Shown: positions 1 through 11,979, numbered from the stretch's first letter. The stretch is DNA of 64,000 nucleotides from Adiantum capillus-veneris (GCA_014529385.2 CM043947.1:98368036-98432035), one strand, 5' to 3'. The notes: generated by a model from the sequence alone, not told the origin. Numbers and translations: made by a program.

Positions 1-420
1 ATAATCGGAATTATTAACTTTTTTTCCAAAATTGACAATTTTTTGTATGCATTGGTTTTAGGCATGGTAAAGAGCTTGGGTATGAATTATGAGGTGATTT
101 GGATCAAGAAAAGTTGTTCATAACCCAGATTTTTGCTTTCAAAGACTTCTTTGCATTTTTTGGCAATTTTGCAAGTAATGGGTGCTCATTTTGGCTCATA
201 CTTGATTTTTGGCATGTAATAGGTGTGTACACATGATAGATGAGGTGAATTGACAATTTCCAAGCGAAAATGATGCAAAAGTAAATTATTGTGATTATGA
301 CAAAAACTTTGCAATTCTCATAAATTTTGACCTAGACATGTTTCATACACCTAATACAAGTCCTAAATTGAATTTGGTAGATTTTGGTCATGTCGGCATC
401 ACTTTGTGCTCTGTCGACTC
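1..420. repeat. Fragment of divergent palindrome-bearing ~285-bp repeat
   Basis: AT-rich, non-coding. A TAATCG..ATTATTAACT core at the window start and a degenerate relative near 279-305 (AAGTAAATTATTGTGATTATG) lie about 280 bp apart. The same cores recur at 7.9-8.9 kb in the leader of the minus-strand gypsy element. I infer another copy of that leader, cut by the window edge. Confidence 0.45.
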
Positions 421-1740
421 TGAAATCACCGTTTTTTGTGATTACTCTGTCTGTTGGCCGTGAGGCTTTGGACTTGTCCGTAACATAGTTGTGAAGCTAC
501 CTGTCCAATTTTGGTTCATTTGGAGTCAGATTGGCCTCCTATGTCGAATTTGACGCTTTTAACCTTCGAGCCATTTTCTGCTTTTCGAGGGCTTTACTTG
601 ATGGATTTCACCAAACTAATCATATACATTGTATATGAACCTCATTAGCAAGCCATCTGTGGAGTCAGGTCAGAATTCTGGCCTTTCCCAAAAACCCTAA
701 TTTCTCTACTGGGGACCCCCTTGACCCCAGTTGAATAATCATCTGATGGTATGGAAAGGTTCTATTATGTTAGGGCATGCTATGGTTCAAATACATCCAA
801 TTTGTTCAAGCTGGCAAGCCGCTATGGTCAGTTTTAGGTCGTAGGTCTTTGCGCACTGCTCGTTTTCTAGGGTTTTTTCTACGGCTTTAGACTAGCTACC
901 GGCCGTACAAAATGGATATCGATGAGTAAAGAACTTACCCCTCATGTCTCGTGTGAGACGGCGCTGAAAAATGTCAGTTGTGGGTTCCAGAATGTCATGC
1001 GAAAGAGGCCGAAATGCTCTCTCTGCAAAGGCTCCAAGTGAAAATGAGGTGGTTTTGGCCTACCCTAGATATCTATACCTGGACTTCTTGAACCAAATTT
1101 TCCCAGATTCCCCCGTTAGTCCTACTAGGCCGTGAAATCTATGTTAGACTCAAAAATTTCCCTGGTCGGATTCCTGTAGCTCATTCTGCAAGAATTTTGC
1201 AAAAGTAGGCTTGGCCGCCTAATTTAGGCTTCCCGCTTCCATCTTTTGATTTTGTTGAAAATTTTTGTGCTTATCCGCCTTGTCTTTCTGATCACCATCG
1301 TGTCTTCTGTTTTTTCATCTGAGCTCCCCTGCTATTTATTATTAATTTCTGACCTTTTTATTTAAAAAATCAAAGAAAATAGAAAAATGCTCTAAAAAAG
1401 TAAAGTGAAAATCCAATAATTAAGAAAATCCCTTGAAAAACACAGCATTGTTGTTTTTTGTTGGATTTCTTCATTTTTAAGCCTCCTTATCAACAAAAAA
1501 TGATGAAAAATACCCAAAAAATGACTATTTTTGATGATTTTTTGATAGTCTATACACTATTTACACTCATCGGGAAGATATTATCAGTGAAGTTTTCCTT
1601 GCTGATGAATTATAAGGGCATTATTATGAATTATAAGGGCATTATTAGGTAATTTTGCAAAAAAATCACACGTTAACATGGAAATGTTTCCTCCCTCTCC
1701 AAACATTGCCCTTAATTACTTAGTACTTAGTGCCTTTCCC
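421..1740. other. Gene-free, AT-rich spacer
   Basis: No convincing coding region on either strand; the only ORF (64 codons, 1458-1652) is low-complexity AT sequence. Two adjacent copies of a short ATGAATTATAAGGGCATTATT unit lie near 1604-1648. Probably transposon-derived, but no family is recognisable. Confidence 0.5.
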
Positions 1741-4158
1741 TTCCACCCCTCCTAGATGGCATTCTCCGGGACGACTGCGTGCATAGGTTGAACAAGTGTG
1801 TCTATGCATAGCCGTGATTGGCTCTACCATGATATGAAGATTAATACAATTTAACTCAATATGTTGTGCAAGAACTGGGTCTTCAGTAAATAACTCAAGG
1901 GTTTCCGATGTCGAGGTTTGCTACTAATGTCTTCCAAAGAGTAAATCTTGTAGCTTATGTGCTCTCTCTTTGATAGTACCATCAGGGTGTTTTAGCACGC
2001 TGATTGTTGAGCTATTGGTAGCACGTTAGACTGTTGTAGAGCTTTTTCTCGCCATTGGGAGCTCGGTCGGCTTGGTGTTGCATGGTGTGTTAGAGTCTGT
2101 TGAGACTTAACTCGCCACTCTTTGATTGGTTTTGTGTTGTGTGTAGAAGATAAGTTTTTCTTTTTTTTCCAAACCCTTTTCATGTTAGGTTCTTTGTTCA
2201 TAGATGCTCAATTCTGTACTCGAATCCTTGGAACCGTTGGTGCAGCCAAAGTGTTTCGACTCTAGAAGATGGCATGTGTAGATGTATGCAGGCAAACAGA
2301 AGCATAGCAAAGGGATGAAGCAGCTAGCAAAATCATGGGATGGCAGGTAGCAGCGGAAGTGTATGCATGATGCGGCTTATAGGCCAAGGAAGACTCCATA
2401 ATGGGCCAATTGGGGTAGCAGGTGAAGGAGATGCAAAGTGAAGCCTTTGGGTCCAGGAATGAAGAGCTTGAAGTGCTGAAGGAGCAGGTCTAGACGGTTC
2501 ATCAAACCGAGCTACGGAGCCCCAAGTTATTGAAGGTTGAAGCTATGGTGGTTTGCAGATTCTTGCCGGACAGGGTGGCTGGGGACAGGTAGTCCAAGTG
2601 GAACTTGGGGTATAGATGTGTAGAGCTCAATTCATGGAGCCTACCCGTCTTTTCAGATTGCGGATCGGAGCCCTGGTTTGCAAGATATGGTCAGTTGAAG
2701 TTTTTTCGAGGACCGGGTCCGCGCCCACTTGGCCGCATTGGAGAACGTGCCATCTGGCATCTTTTGAGCCTCAACAAAGTTCTAGAGTAGGGTGTGCATC
2801 ATACGGAGCTAACAGGAAGAGACTGCATGCCAAACGGGGTCCGGAGCAAGAAGTTATAGCAGTCGGAAATGGGGTGCCTTTGTCCAAAGTAGGTTGCACA
2901 TGGTTTTTTCCATTTTTGAAGGCCTAGGTTCAAGGATGCCGAGGAGTCAAAATGCAGAGATGGAGGGTGTGGTCGGATCCGAGAAAGTGGCATTCCAGTT
3001 GGTGGTTATAGCTTGGCAGTAGGAGGTTGGAGCACAAAATGGGAGCCAGGCAAAGGCAGGCAAAAAATGGATTTTTTGTTACAAAAAATAAAGGGGTTTT
3101 GTTTTGATGTTCAAAAGGCTTTAAGGTTGTGGCCTCTCGGGCCGCCACGTGGCATTGGCTTGAACCCATATGCGCACTGTAGAATAGAAGGGCCGCGGTA
3201 TATATACACAAGCCTTGCCTCCCCAATAGCATCCAAGAGGTGGAGGGGAGCTCCCCTTGAGCGTGGCTATGGCGGGTATGCGCAGGGCGCTGCCGGGCAC
3301 TGCTGTGGTGGCGTTGTTGGTGGTTTTGGCGGCAGTGGCCGGCGAGGCTGGGCGGCGGTGGCGCCCGCTGTGGTTTCGTTCAATGATGATGTGGCAAGCA
3401 GTTAGGGGACGGTGCCCGCGCCCGCCAAGGGCCTAATTTTTTGAGGGAAAGGGTTGTACCCCCCCCCCCCCCCCCCCCAATAGCGACATTTCTATTGCCT
3501 TGGACGGGGAGGGGTCAAGAAGAGAAGCCCGCCAGTGGAGGTTAAAGGCTAAGACTAAGCGCACTCAAAGGCCAAGAGAAGGGAACTCTGGGCGGCCGAA
3601 TCGGATAAGGGCAAGAGGTGCGTGCAAAGGTTTCCAAAAATAAACTAGGCCAAGTGTTGGCAATGCAATCAAATGCTAAAAAGAACTCCAAATGAAGTGC
3701 ACGACATGGAAGGTGACCCCATTTTTCTTTTTTGGGACTCCTAGGCACACCCCTATAAAAGGAGGTTTTTGTTCATTTTTTAGGGTCTTTTGGACCAGGG
3801 TCTTTGGACCGGTTGGCTTTTTTGCCTGTGTGTGTGAGGAAGCTTGAAGCTTGTGGGTTGCTAAGCTTGCCATTGAAGTTGCATACATTGGTTGTACTAC
3901 TCCCTATGCAATAATACCACTCGTTTTGTCCCAATCTCTGGTGTTTCTTCTCCCCACTCCCCTCCTCTTCTCTCGCTCTTCGTGTGTTGGTCATAGCTTG
4001 CATAGGGTTTGCTTGCATCTTGAAAGGTGCTACCAAGAGGGCAGATTAGGAGTGTTTTTTGTGTCGGAAAGGGTGAGTTGAGCAGTGTGGGTGCATTTGT
4101 GTTGAGGGTGTTTTTTGCAAGGTGTGAGGTAGTTGTTTTGTATGCTAAAGCGGAGCTG
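1741..4158. other. Unassigned, partly GC-rich spacer
   Basis: The stretch from about 2.6 to 3.45 kb is richer in G and C than its surroundings and has overlapping ORFs on both strands (for example 3013-3405 plus, 2930-3232 minus). None shows a recognisable domain, and both strands are open together, as expected from composition alone. It could be 3' non-coding sequence or the far LTR of the minus-strand gypsy element, but I could not match it to the LTR-like sequence at 9.54-10.46 kb. Confidence 0.4.
3459..3478. repeat. Poly-C homopolymer, 20 bases
   Basis: An uninterrupted run of C directly after GGGTTGTA. Length is likely variable and prone to assembly error. Confidence 0.9.
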
Positions 4159-4159
4159 T

Positions 4160-5470
4160 TAGTGCAAATTAGCCAATTTGAAGGTGTTTTTTGAGAGGTT
4201 AGGGGTGTTGTGGAATCCCTGGGCTATAGAGAGGCAAGTATTTTGTATGTTGGGTGTGTTCCCTATTCCCCCTCTGCACCGTCTTCTGTTTCTTTGGTGA
4301 AGTTTTAGGCACCCAGATCTGATTTGGTTTATCCACAAGTTGTACTTTTGGTACCCAAATTTGTCTGACTCCTTGCATTCTACTTGTAGCATTTGGTTGT
4401 CGAGGAGATGGAGAAGATTTTCTTCGCGGAATGGTCTTCTGATTGTATCTTTTCCATTCTTCTTTGCTTGGTGCAATAGGAACAATGAGTTGTCCTCCTT
4501 TAATTGATAGCTTTAGCTAATTCGTATCCCAAGTTGGTACTGCTTTGTATGTATGCATCCAAGGAATGCCAAGAATCATCATCTCATTCCTGTGTTCATC
4601 TGGCAAGCATACAAACTGATGCGGACATGAACATCCATGTACTATCACGTTCAAGTTGACTACTCCCAATGTTGGAGTTGGTTTCTTGTTGCATCCTTTG
4701 ATTGTCGTTATTCTTGCGGTCAATGCTTGACTTGTTGCCTTCCTGTATGTGGAATAACTGACTGCATTCACTCTAGCTCCTGTGTATACCAAAGCATTGT
4801 TGCTATGATTGTTAAGATGTACTTTGATGCACAGATCCATTCCATCTAACCAATCGTCATCTGTTGAAACTGTGTCTTTAGGTAATTCCCATTGTCGATC
4901 ATCTATTTCCAAAGTGTTGGTGGGAATCAGTATCTGTTGATTCTTGAGAGCAGCTTTATGCTTGAGTACCCGAAGTCTAGCTTCCTCTTGGGCTTCATCA
5001 ATAATCTGTTGTCGCTTCATCTTCCTTTGTTTGGTTGCATGCATTCTCTCTAGCAATTCATTGGTTAGTGGCAAATTGTATTTCTGTAAACGACATCCAC
5101 TAATCCAATTAGCCATTGGTTCACCATCTAGGGTGGACAATTTTACTGCTCCACTTGGAGATACATCTTCAATGATAAATGGTCCATTTTCTTTTTTCTT
5201 AAACTTGGGAATGTGTTGCTTAAGAGAATAGACTAAAACTAAGTCCCCTTTTTTGAAGATTTTGGTGATTAAGTGGGAATCAAAAAACTATTTTTATTTT
5301 TGCTTTTGTGCATACATATAAGCTACAGCAGTTATCCTTTGCTCGTCTAGCTTTTCCAAATCTTCAAGTCTTTCTGACAATTCATGTCCAGTCCATGCTA
5401 CCCTTAATGTTGGCAATAGAAATTCTATTGCAGTATGGCATCAAGACCATACACAAGGTTAAAGGGTGTA
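4160..5470 (-). pseudogene. Gypsy integrase C-terminus fused to a retropepsin-like domain
   Basis: Reading on the minus strand in one frame: a polyprotein segment VYGLDA..., two in-frame stops near 5,290-5,298, then KIFKKGDLVLVY and the integrase GPY/F module (GPFIIEDVSPSGAVKLSTLDG), WISGCRLQKY and a basic, charged helix-rich linker. An aspartic-protease-like segment follows: ALVYTGARVNAVS where retropepsins have LxDTGAxxNxIS, then MMILGIPWMHTYKA where they have ILGxPWL. After a TAG at about 4517 the frame stays open, with two copies of a Q-I-W-V-P-K motif near 4,310-4,370. The catalytic Asp of DTGA reads Tyr, so this copy would be inactive. Protease normally precedes RT in Ty3/gypsy; a protease-like fold after integrase is unusual. 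The fold is inferred from motifs only. Confidence 0.65.
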
Positions 5471-6411
5471 GCATTTAGAGCTGTTTTGAATGAAACTCGA
5501 TAAGCCCATAGAGCAACATGGAGATTCATTTCCCAGTCTGTCCTTCCTGAACTAACCACTTTGGTCAGTACCGAACTAAGAATTTAATTTGTATGTTCAG
5601 CTTGTCCATTTACTTGTGGATGATAGGGAGTTGATTTGTTATGGATAACCATAAACTCATTAAGCAGATACTCTATTACCTCGTTGAGGAAATGAGTTCC
5701 CCGATCACTGAAAATCTCTATTGGCAGTCCGTACCTTGTGAATACATACTCATATAAGAATGTAGTAGTGGTTCTGGCATCATTCTTTTGAGTCGCTTTA
5801 ACCTCGGCCCATTTGGTCAAATAGTCCGTAGCTACAATGATATATTGAGCTTGGGTTCTGTAAGCAGGTGACTATATCGGTCCAACAAAATCTATACCCC
5901 ATTTTGCGAAGGCTTTAGTCCCCATCATTGGTCTTAAGGGCATGCTGTCTACAGATGTTGGCATTTTTGCTCGTTGACAAGCATCACACCTTCGAACATA
6001 TTCCTTGGCATCTGCAAAAATTATTGGCCATGATATGCCTGCCATCAAGATTTCTCTTGTGGTGGTCTCACTAGAAAAGTGACCTCCAGCTAATCCAGCA
6101 TGTGCTTGTTCTATAATTGGAATATACTCTTGTTCATTTGCACAAAGACGCAAATGTTAATCTTTACCCCTCCGATACAATTGGTTCCGAATAAGAGCAT
6201 AGTCTCTTGCTTCAGTTTTAATTTCTCTTTGATGGCGTTTACTCATATCCTCAGGAAACGTTCTGCTTGATAAGTAAGTAACCAGATAGTTACTCCACTT
6301 AGGGACAGCTGACATTTGAAATAATGTTGCATGAGAAATGGGTGGTTGTTTTTGACACTGAGGGCAATCTTTTACAAAAGATCTAACATGTTCCTTTAAC
6401 AAGCTCACCAA
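5471..6411 (-). pseudogene. Ty3/gypsy integrase, zinc finger and catalytic core
   Basis: Minus-strand segments together form an integrase. They begin with a pre-integrase linker ending YALIRNQLYRRGKD (around 6157-6200). The HHCC finger follows (HAGLAGGHFSSETT..., CDACQRAK). The catalytic core has WGIDFVGPI (first Asp), SDRGTHF (second Asp) and YHPQVNGQAEHTN (Glu), then WEMNLHVALWAYR and NATPFNLVYG. Breaks include a stop between finger and core and one near 5,582, plus a frameshift near 5,430. The family is a non-chromodomain gypsy type by its C-terminal module. It is a relic with no intact protein, but the order of domains is clear. Confidence 0.8.
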
Positions 6412-7663
6412 AAGCTTTTCTTCTTCTTCTTATGTTAGGTCATTTGCAATGTAAGCCCGTCTAGGCTCTTCTCATGGTTCAGCTAAGTCTACCCTTTTAG
6501 CGTGTTCAGGTCCTTCGTAAGACTCTCCTTGTTTCCCTAGTTCCCTAACACGTTGTTCAATTATAATTTTCCGATCTTGGAGAGTATACTTTTTGTAATG
6601 GGACGAAACATGCATTACATCCTTACCATCCTCTTTCGTGGTTTCCATTTCGGTGGTGTATATCTCCTTTAGAGATTTTCTCAACTCTTGATATTTCTTT
6701 TTCCGTTCGACTCTGGTCATGAGTGGTTTTTTATCCTGATGTTCTTCGTGAGTACCCTTCCTTGTTTTTCTCGATGTCTGAGACATTTTTCAGTTTCTGT
6801 TCGAAGGATATCTGCCAGTTATTTTGTCCTCAACACAATCATTAGCATCTATCTGCATCAGGAATTTTGTTTTACTAGAGACTGATGGCATAGGTCGTGC
6901 TTTCACAATTTTAGTGTCTCTCTTTCTTCTATACCATTTTCATCTTCTTGATTTCTGGTTTGGAAAGTCAAAAGACTTTTCCTCCCCTCCCTTTAAGAGT
7001 AGCTGAGCCCTCGTATGTTCTTTTTCTGATCCCGAATCTTCTAGGGTAGCTGAGTATTCATCTAACCCATCAGTTGTATCGTAATAGAGGTCAGAAAAGA
7101 CTTTTTGAGCTTGCATCAAGTCCTTTGTTTCCTCATCTTTGTTTTCAATGTTAAGGATTGACATCATTTGGATGGGAATTCTGTCGTAGCCATCCTCATT
7201 GCAAAATTGAGTAGGCGTAGACATATTCACACATACATCCATTGTCGCTAAAATTTGAGTCCACTCGAATGGTTCGAATAAATGCTCTGGAAAGGGTTCA
7301 GGTATGTAGGCTTCCTCTGTACATTCCCTTTCTAGGATACATTCCTCTCGTCTTAAGCTTCCATTTTTTGAAGCTCCGCACATCCAAATAGGAGTGTCTT
7401 TGTTTAACCAAGATGGGAGTTTAGTTTTAGCCGACTTCTTCAAGAATTGTGTGCAAGGAATCGCCTTGATTCACGCTTTCTTTGGTGGATACTCTATTGG
7501 TGTTTTCTCCGAATAGGCCTTGATTTCCTATTACACGATCAGATCTAAGGTTCATAAGACTTATGAGGCCCTGGATAGAGTACTCACCTTGGATTGACTT
7601 ATCGTCAATTCCCACTCGATTCAATTGCAACTTTCTATCAAGCCACTGATTCCTCCTCTGCAA
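6412..7663 (-). pseudogene. Gypsy protease-RT linker and RT amino edge (RT itself missing)
   Basis: Three overlapping minus-strand ORFs (7427-7663, 6940-7443, 6472-6786) give one interrupted linker. It includes LPSWLNKDTPIWMCGAS, FEPFEWTQILATMDVCVN and an acidic stretch. It ends with EPRRAYIANDLT and EEEEKLLVSLLKE, which is the usual lead-in to a gypsy reverse transcriptase. Instead of RT, the same frame runs directly into CPQCQKQPPISH and the pre-integrase linker. The whole RT and RNase H section (normally around 500 codons) is therefore absent. In-frame stops interrupt the join (near 6425 and 6470). The 12.0-13.1 kb fragment belongs to a related family and shares the CVN-FCNEDGY type of sequence. 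Confidence 0.7.
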
Positions 7664-9520
7664 CCTGATTCCTGTACAAAATTAATCAAATTAGCTATTT
7701 TTCTATGAGGACAATAGAGCTCTTGAGAACTCCCATGATTGGTCTTTGCATATCACTTCAAATCGTGCTATGAAAATGAAAATTTTGACTTTCAAATTCA
7801 GCTTAGCAAAATCAAAGGTTTAATCTGCAACCTATAAACTGAGTGTATCTGTACCAATTTTGATCCGATTAAACCCAAAATTGTCATGTGGCCTTATTTT
7901 ATGCTGGTCTAACACTGTATAAGCCCAAAAGTCAGAATTGAAGTCTCTGGATAGTAGAAGTAAATAATCATGATTATTTACTTTTGCTAATTTCTGGCAC
8001 TTTTTGGATTGTTTTGGCAAGTATACAACTTGTTAAAGACCTTGGACAAGTTTCAACATATTTGGACAAAATTTGATCAAGATTACCCACTGTTCCGTGT
8101 CCGCATACTCTGATTTCCAGAATCTGGCTTAAGTCTCACTTTTGTGGTCCAAATTTCACCAAAATTGATTTGTGGGGTCTACTTGATGTTCTTGACCTTG
8201 TGGTATATTCAAATTTGCAAAATCAACAAGTTTTGAAGTAGAAGTAAATAATCGCCATTATTTACTTTTGACAATTTTTTGCAGATATTTGCCCCAACCT
8301 TGACACAGGTCTGTTAAGCACCTTATGTTAAGGTCACTAGCCAATTTTCATCAAGTTGGACAATTTTTGGTCAAATGGTCATCAATTATCTGTCCGCATA
8401 CTAACTTTGCAATTTTAGTCACAATTTTCAATCCAGTGATCCAAATCTTACCAAATCTGGTTTGTGGGCTTATTACAATATGGTAAAGCTAGTGGTATGC
8501 CAACTTGGTCAAAAAAGTTCAAAAACAGGGCAGATGTAAATAATCGCGATTATTTACTTTTGCCAAAATTTTGCAAGTTTTTGATCAACTGAGCATATAC
8601 ACATGTTTATCACCTTAATATAAGCCTATGAATCAAGATTCATCAAGTTTGGATAATTTTCTCCTCAATTCACACTCAAGATTCAAAAAGTTAGTACAAA
8701 CTTTAGTTTTTTACCCAGTTTTTTGCAAGTTTAGTGATCCAAATCTCTTGGGCCTTTACAAAAGTTGTTTGTACACATGCAATGAGTCAATGGTATGAGT
8801 CTTGGCCAATTTAGAGCAAAAAGTTAATAATCGTGATTATTAACTTGAGGCTTGAAATGAGCATTTTTTTGCAATTTTCTCAAAGACATACTTTTTATGA
8901 TGTTTTTTAAGCCTATAAATCAAGTCAAAACTTAATTTGGCCTAAAATGTCAAGAAAAGTAAATAATATGAGTTTTAGTCAACTTCTTGAAATTTTTACC
9001 TCGAAGTGTCTTTGAGCTTACCCGCTGGTTCGGACAACTCTTAGGCTTACTTTCCAGTCGGATTGAGTGAATTCGAGTCTTTTCAAGCTATTTCTAGCCG
9101 TAGACCTCAAATTCTGTATACATAACAACTCACACTTGATTCTTTCACAGAGAGCAATGTTATGAAATCCACCTCGGATCCTACTTACCCTACTCTTAGT
9201 TTCTCATGCAATGGGGTTGTGGAAAGTGTCCACAAACACTCGTTTTCTTGTGTCTTTTTTTTCTGTTTTTCAGAGTCTTGATCTTAAGACTTGTCTTGTC
9301 TATCAATCATTTTCCAAATCCTAATCTAAATCGACAATCCTACAGTCCTAAAGGTACTCAGCAAGTACGCTTACTTCCAAGCTACCTCTACACAGCCAAA
9401 GACGACAATCTTAAGCTATGCGATTTCTAAAAGAAAGTTTTGAACTCTAGGCGAACCTAGAGGAAGTTAAAGGACAATTGCACAAGACGCTCGCATTTTT
9501 CCCTAGTTTAGGTCTCTTCG
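7664..9520 (-). other. Leader of the minus-strand gypsy element
   Basis: About 1.85 kb without a credible gene between the primer site and the pol relic. It contains the palindrome array described separately. No gag is recognisable here, so gag and the normal-position protease are missing or decayed beyond recognition. Confidence 0.5.
7958..8847. repeat. Tandem array of ~288-bp units, each with a 22-26-bp palindrome
   Basis: Palindromes of the form AAGTAAATAATC..GATTATTTACTT lie at 7958-7983 (perfect, 26 bp), 8242-8267 (one mismatched pair), 8536-8557 (perfect, 22 bp, CGCG centre) and 8822-8847 (variant AAGTTAATAATC..GATTATTAACTT, one mismatched pair). Spacing is about 284, 292 and 288 bp. 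Between palindromes the units share phrases such as TTGCAA..TTT, CAAGTTTGGA and a GTG/CCAAATCTC-like stretch, but are otherwise diverged. Confidence 0.75.
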
Positions 9521-9539
9521 ATCCCCGGCAACGGTGCCA
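9521..9539 (-). promoter_or_regulatory. Primer binding site, tRNA-Asp type
   Basis: On the minus strand this reads TGGCACCGTTGCCGGGGAT, the complement of the 3' end of plant tRNA-Asp(GUC) (..ATCCCCGGCAACGGCGCCA) with one mismatch in 19. It lies two bases inside a TG dinucleotide at 9542-9543, as expected for the edge of an LTR. tRNA-Asp priming is known for some plant gypsy lineages such as Athila. Confidence 0.75.
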
Positions 9540-9541
9540 AA

Positions 9542-10464
9542 TGTGGGACGCATGTCTACCCTCACCATCCTATCTTATTGCAGTATTAGCGAGAACCACG
9601 ATTAATTTGTCAAACCATGGGACGAAACTAACTCGACTAGTGCATACAGGCTACAAGAGGTTTTCAATCTGTCGGAAAACAACTAACAACTCGCATCTAA
9701 CTCAAGCTACACTCAAGTGACTGAAATCACCACAAGCCAATCGCTCATCGGCAAGCAAATCACATCCGTTACAGCATCAAATGACATCCAAACGTAACGA
9801 AACTTCTAGGACAAGTTTATGAGACCTAAGCACACATGCCTATGGCCTCAAATCCCACTTTCGGTCAAGTTCCAAAATCGCGATTATTAACAGCAGTGGA
9901 TTTTTGACCTAGTTGTTTTTGACCCAGAATGCATCTAAATGATTAGTAACTATGCCCCAATACCCCGCCTATGCTTAGTTTTGGATTTAAAAGTGTAAAT
10001 TTCTAGTTATGATAAAATTAGGCCACGGGTCGGCGACGCCAAAAGCTACGAAATACTGTGAATGGCTTACGTCAATGCGTAGAGCTCTTACCTGCGGTTG
10101 CAATGCAGCAAACGCATTCGCTAACTCACAACCACAGAGGGAGTAGGAAGCGCGAGAAGGAGAGAAGTGAGCGCCATTAGCTCACGCTATGTATTTCGTA
10201 TCCAAAAAACTTGTGAAAAAACTTACAAAAATTAGCTTTTATACCTTAGCCAAGGTTTTTTGGGTGGTCAAAAGTAATAATCTGGAGTTCTACCACAGCT
10301 GGGAATTGACTAACTGATACAATCTGGAAGCTTGTAGCCTCGGCTCATTAATTACAAAAATTACCAAGAAAATAGGAGTTACAATATTCCCGATTTATCA
10401 AAATAATAATTGTTTTACAAGGAGAACTCCGAAAAATGGTGTCCGCGTTAGCTTGCTGCTAACA
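9542..10464 (-). repeat. Putative 5' LTR of the minus-strand gypsy element
   Basis: The inner edge (TGTGGGACGC on plus) is set by the primer site. The outer edge is a guess: CTAACA at 10459-10464 would give an LTR starting TGTTAGC on minus. Only one copy was found, because the partner LTR was not recognisable at lower coordinates. A TATA-like element sits inside. Confidence 0.45.
10237..10244 (-). promoter_or_regulatory. Candidate LTR TATA box
   Basis: Minus strand reads TATAAAAG, preceded by GGTA, inside the putative LTR; the position would start transcription toward the primer site. Confidence 0.4.
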
Positions 10465-11979
10465 GTTGTGCAATTGAAAAGTTCCTTTGTACTATTTCAA
10501 GGTGTACACATACAAAACCATGGTGCTTTCAATGCGACACACACACACACACACACAAGATTTACACAAGTTGTAAGTACTATTTCCCTTTGCTATGGTC
10601 TCTTAGCGCTTGCATTGTATAGGATCATCTTGCCTCTCAACCCTTGCATTGTGAGTGCATTATATAAGCCCTTGAACGCCTTTGGTTGCTACTCTACTCA
10701 CACATCCTCAACACATACACCCCATGTATCTATTATCATTGATTGTTGTGGTGACTTGCTCAAGGATTTTCATTATAGAGGAATCAATTGTCAACCATTT
10801 CAAACTCCCAGACAATATAAAGGTGAGGAATCTCTTATCCCTCACTTAGCCCTTTTTTTCTATCTACTAAAGATAGAGAGAGTGAGTTGAAAGGAAGAAT
10901 TCTTTTGGTGCTTGTGAGAAAGAGAGAGACTTTTGAGGTTCTACCTTGCTAAAAACTATCGGGCTTCATTTGTGCATTTACCTTCAAAGAATGAGAGTGT
11001 GGAAAAGAATTTGGTAGCTATTGATTTGAGGTTCCATCTTGCTGGCTTCTAATCACTTATGGAAACTTTGGATGAGATTTCTTTTTAGGTGTTTACTTAA
11101 TACTCTTATATGTACTGGCTTTAATTCTCTACGATTATGGCATGCTGGTACAAAATTGGAATGGGAACTCCTCTCTATGGTTCTTGCACATAATGGAATG
11201 ATGTGATGATGTGAAAATTGACTTAGAGCATACTTTTTTTTGGTTGTGCTACTGCCTAGATAACATTTCATTGGAACTCTATACACTTTGATAGCTTTTT
11301 TATGCCCTTGGATAAAGGGATTGTGCTTGGCTTTACGTGATGAGGTTGACATTCTTTAGTCTTCTAAAAGATTTGGATGAATTGGTTCTCCTTTGTCAAT
11401 TTGGATTATGGAAGAACTGGGCAATAATAATAGTTGTTTGTCTAAAAAGGTTTGACGAGCTTCCTTTTCTGACTAGGTCATGACTCATATTGATATGTTG
11501 GAAATGCTCCATAAAATGCATTAAGCTATGCAATAGCTTAATCCCATAGTAAAATATGCATTACATCTACACAATGGCTTGTTTATTGGTCTTTTTTCTA
11601 ATTGAGAATCTTTTGGATTCTCTAGCTTACTGGCTATGTTGTTTCTTTGAGGTTTTGGCATGATAGTAAATGACAAAAATGGTACTATTTGTTCTGATAG
11701 CCTAATCTTACCTTCTAATGTTCAGATTGTCTACCCTATTTTAGTTAGTTCTTATACTATTGCTGCTTCCAAGCACAATGGTTTTAATATGAAAGCTAAT
11801 GGTGTTGGATCTTGAATTCTCCTAGCGCATATCTCTAGCAGGACTTCTATTCAAGCATGACATGGTATACTATATTGGGATTTTCATGATACCTTTACTT
11901 GCCCTAGTTACTTCTTGTAAACCCTCATGAAACTCTGATACACCCCAAGAATCTAGATATTGATTCTCTTGAATGTGAT
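10465..11979. other. Gene-free spacer with a short (CA)n
   Basis: A (CA)9-type run sits near 10,538-10,556. ORFs at 10453-10890 (plus) and 11053-11352 (minus) have no recognisable domain. The latter, with a basic KPVHIRVLSKHLKR stretch, may be a decayed retroelement piece. Confidence 0.4.

Noticed and set aside
3013-3405. 130-codon ORF rich in Gly/Ala
   Set aside because: GC-rich stretch with ORFs in several frames and no recognisable domain or codon pattern; flanked by poly-C.
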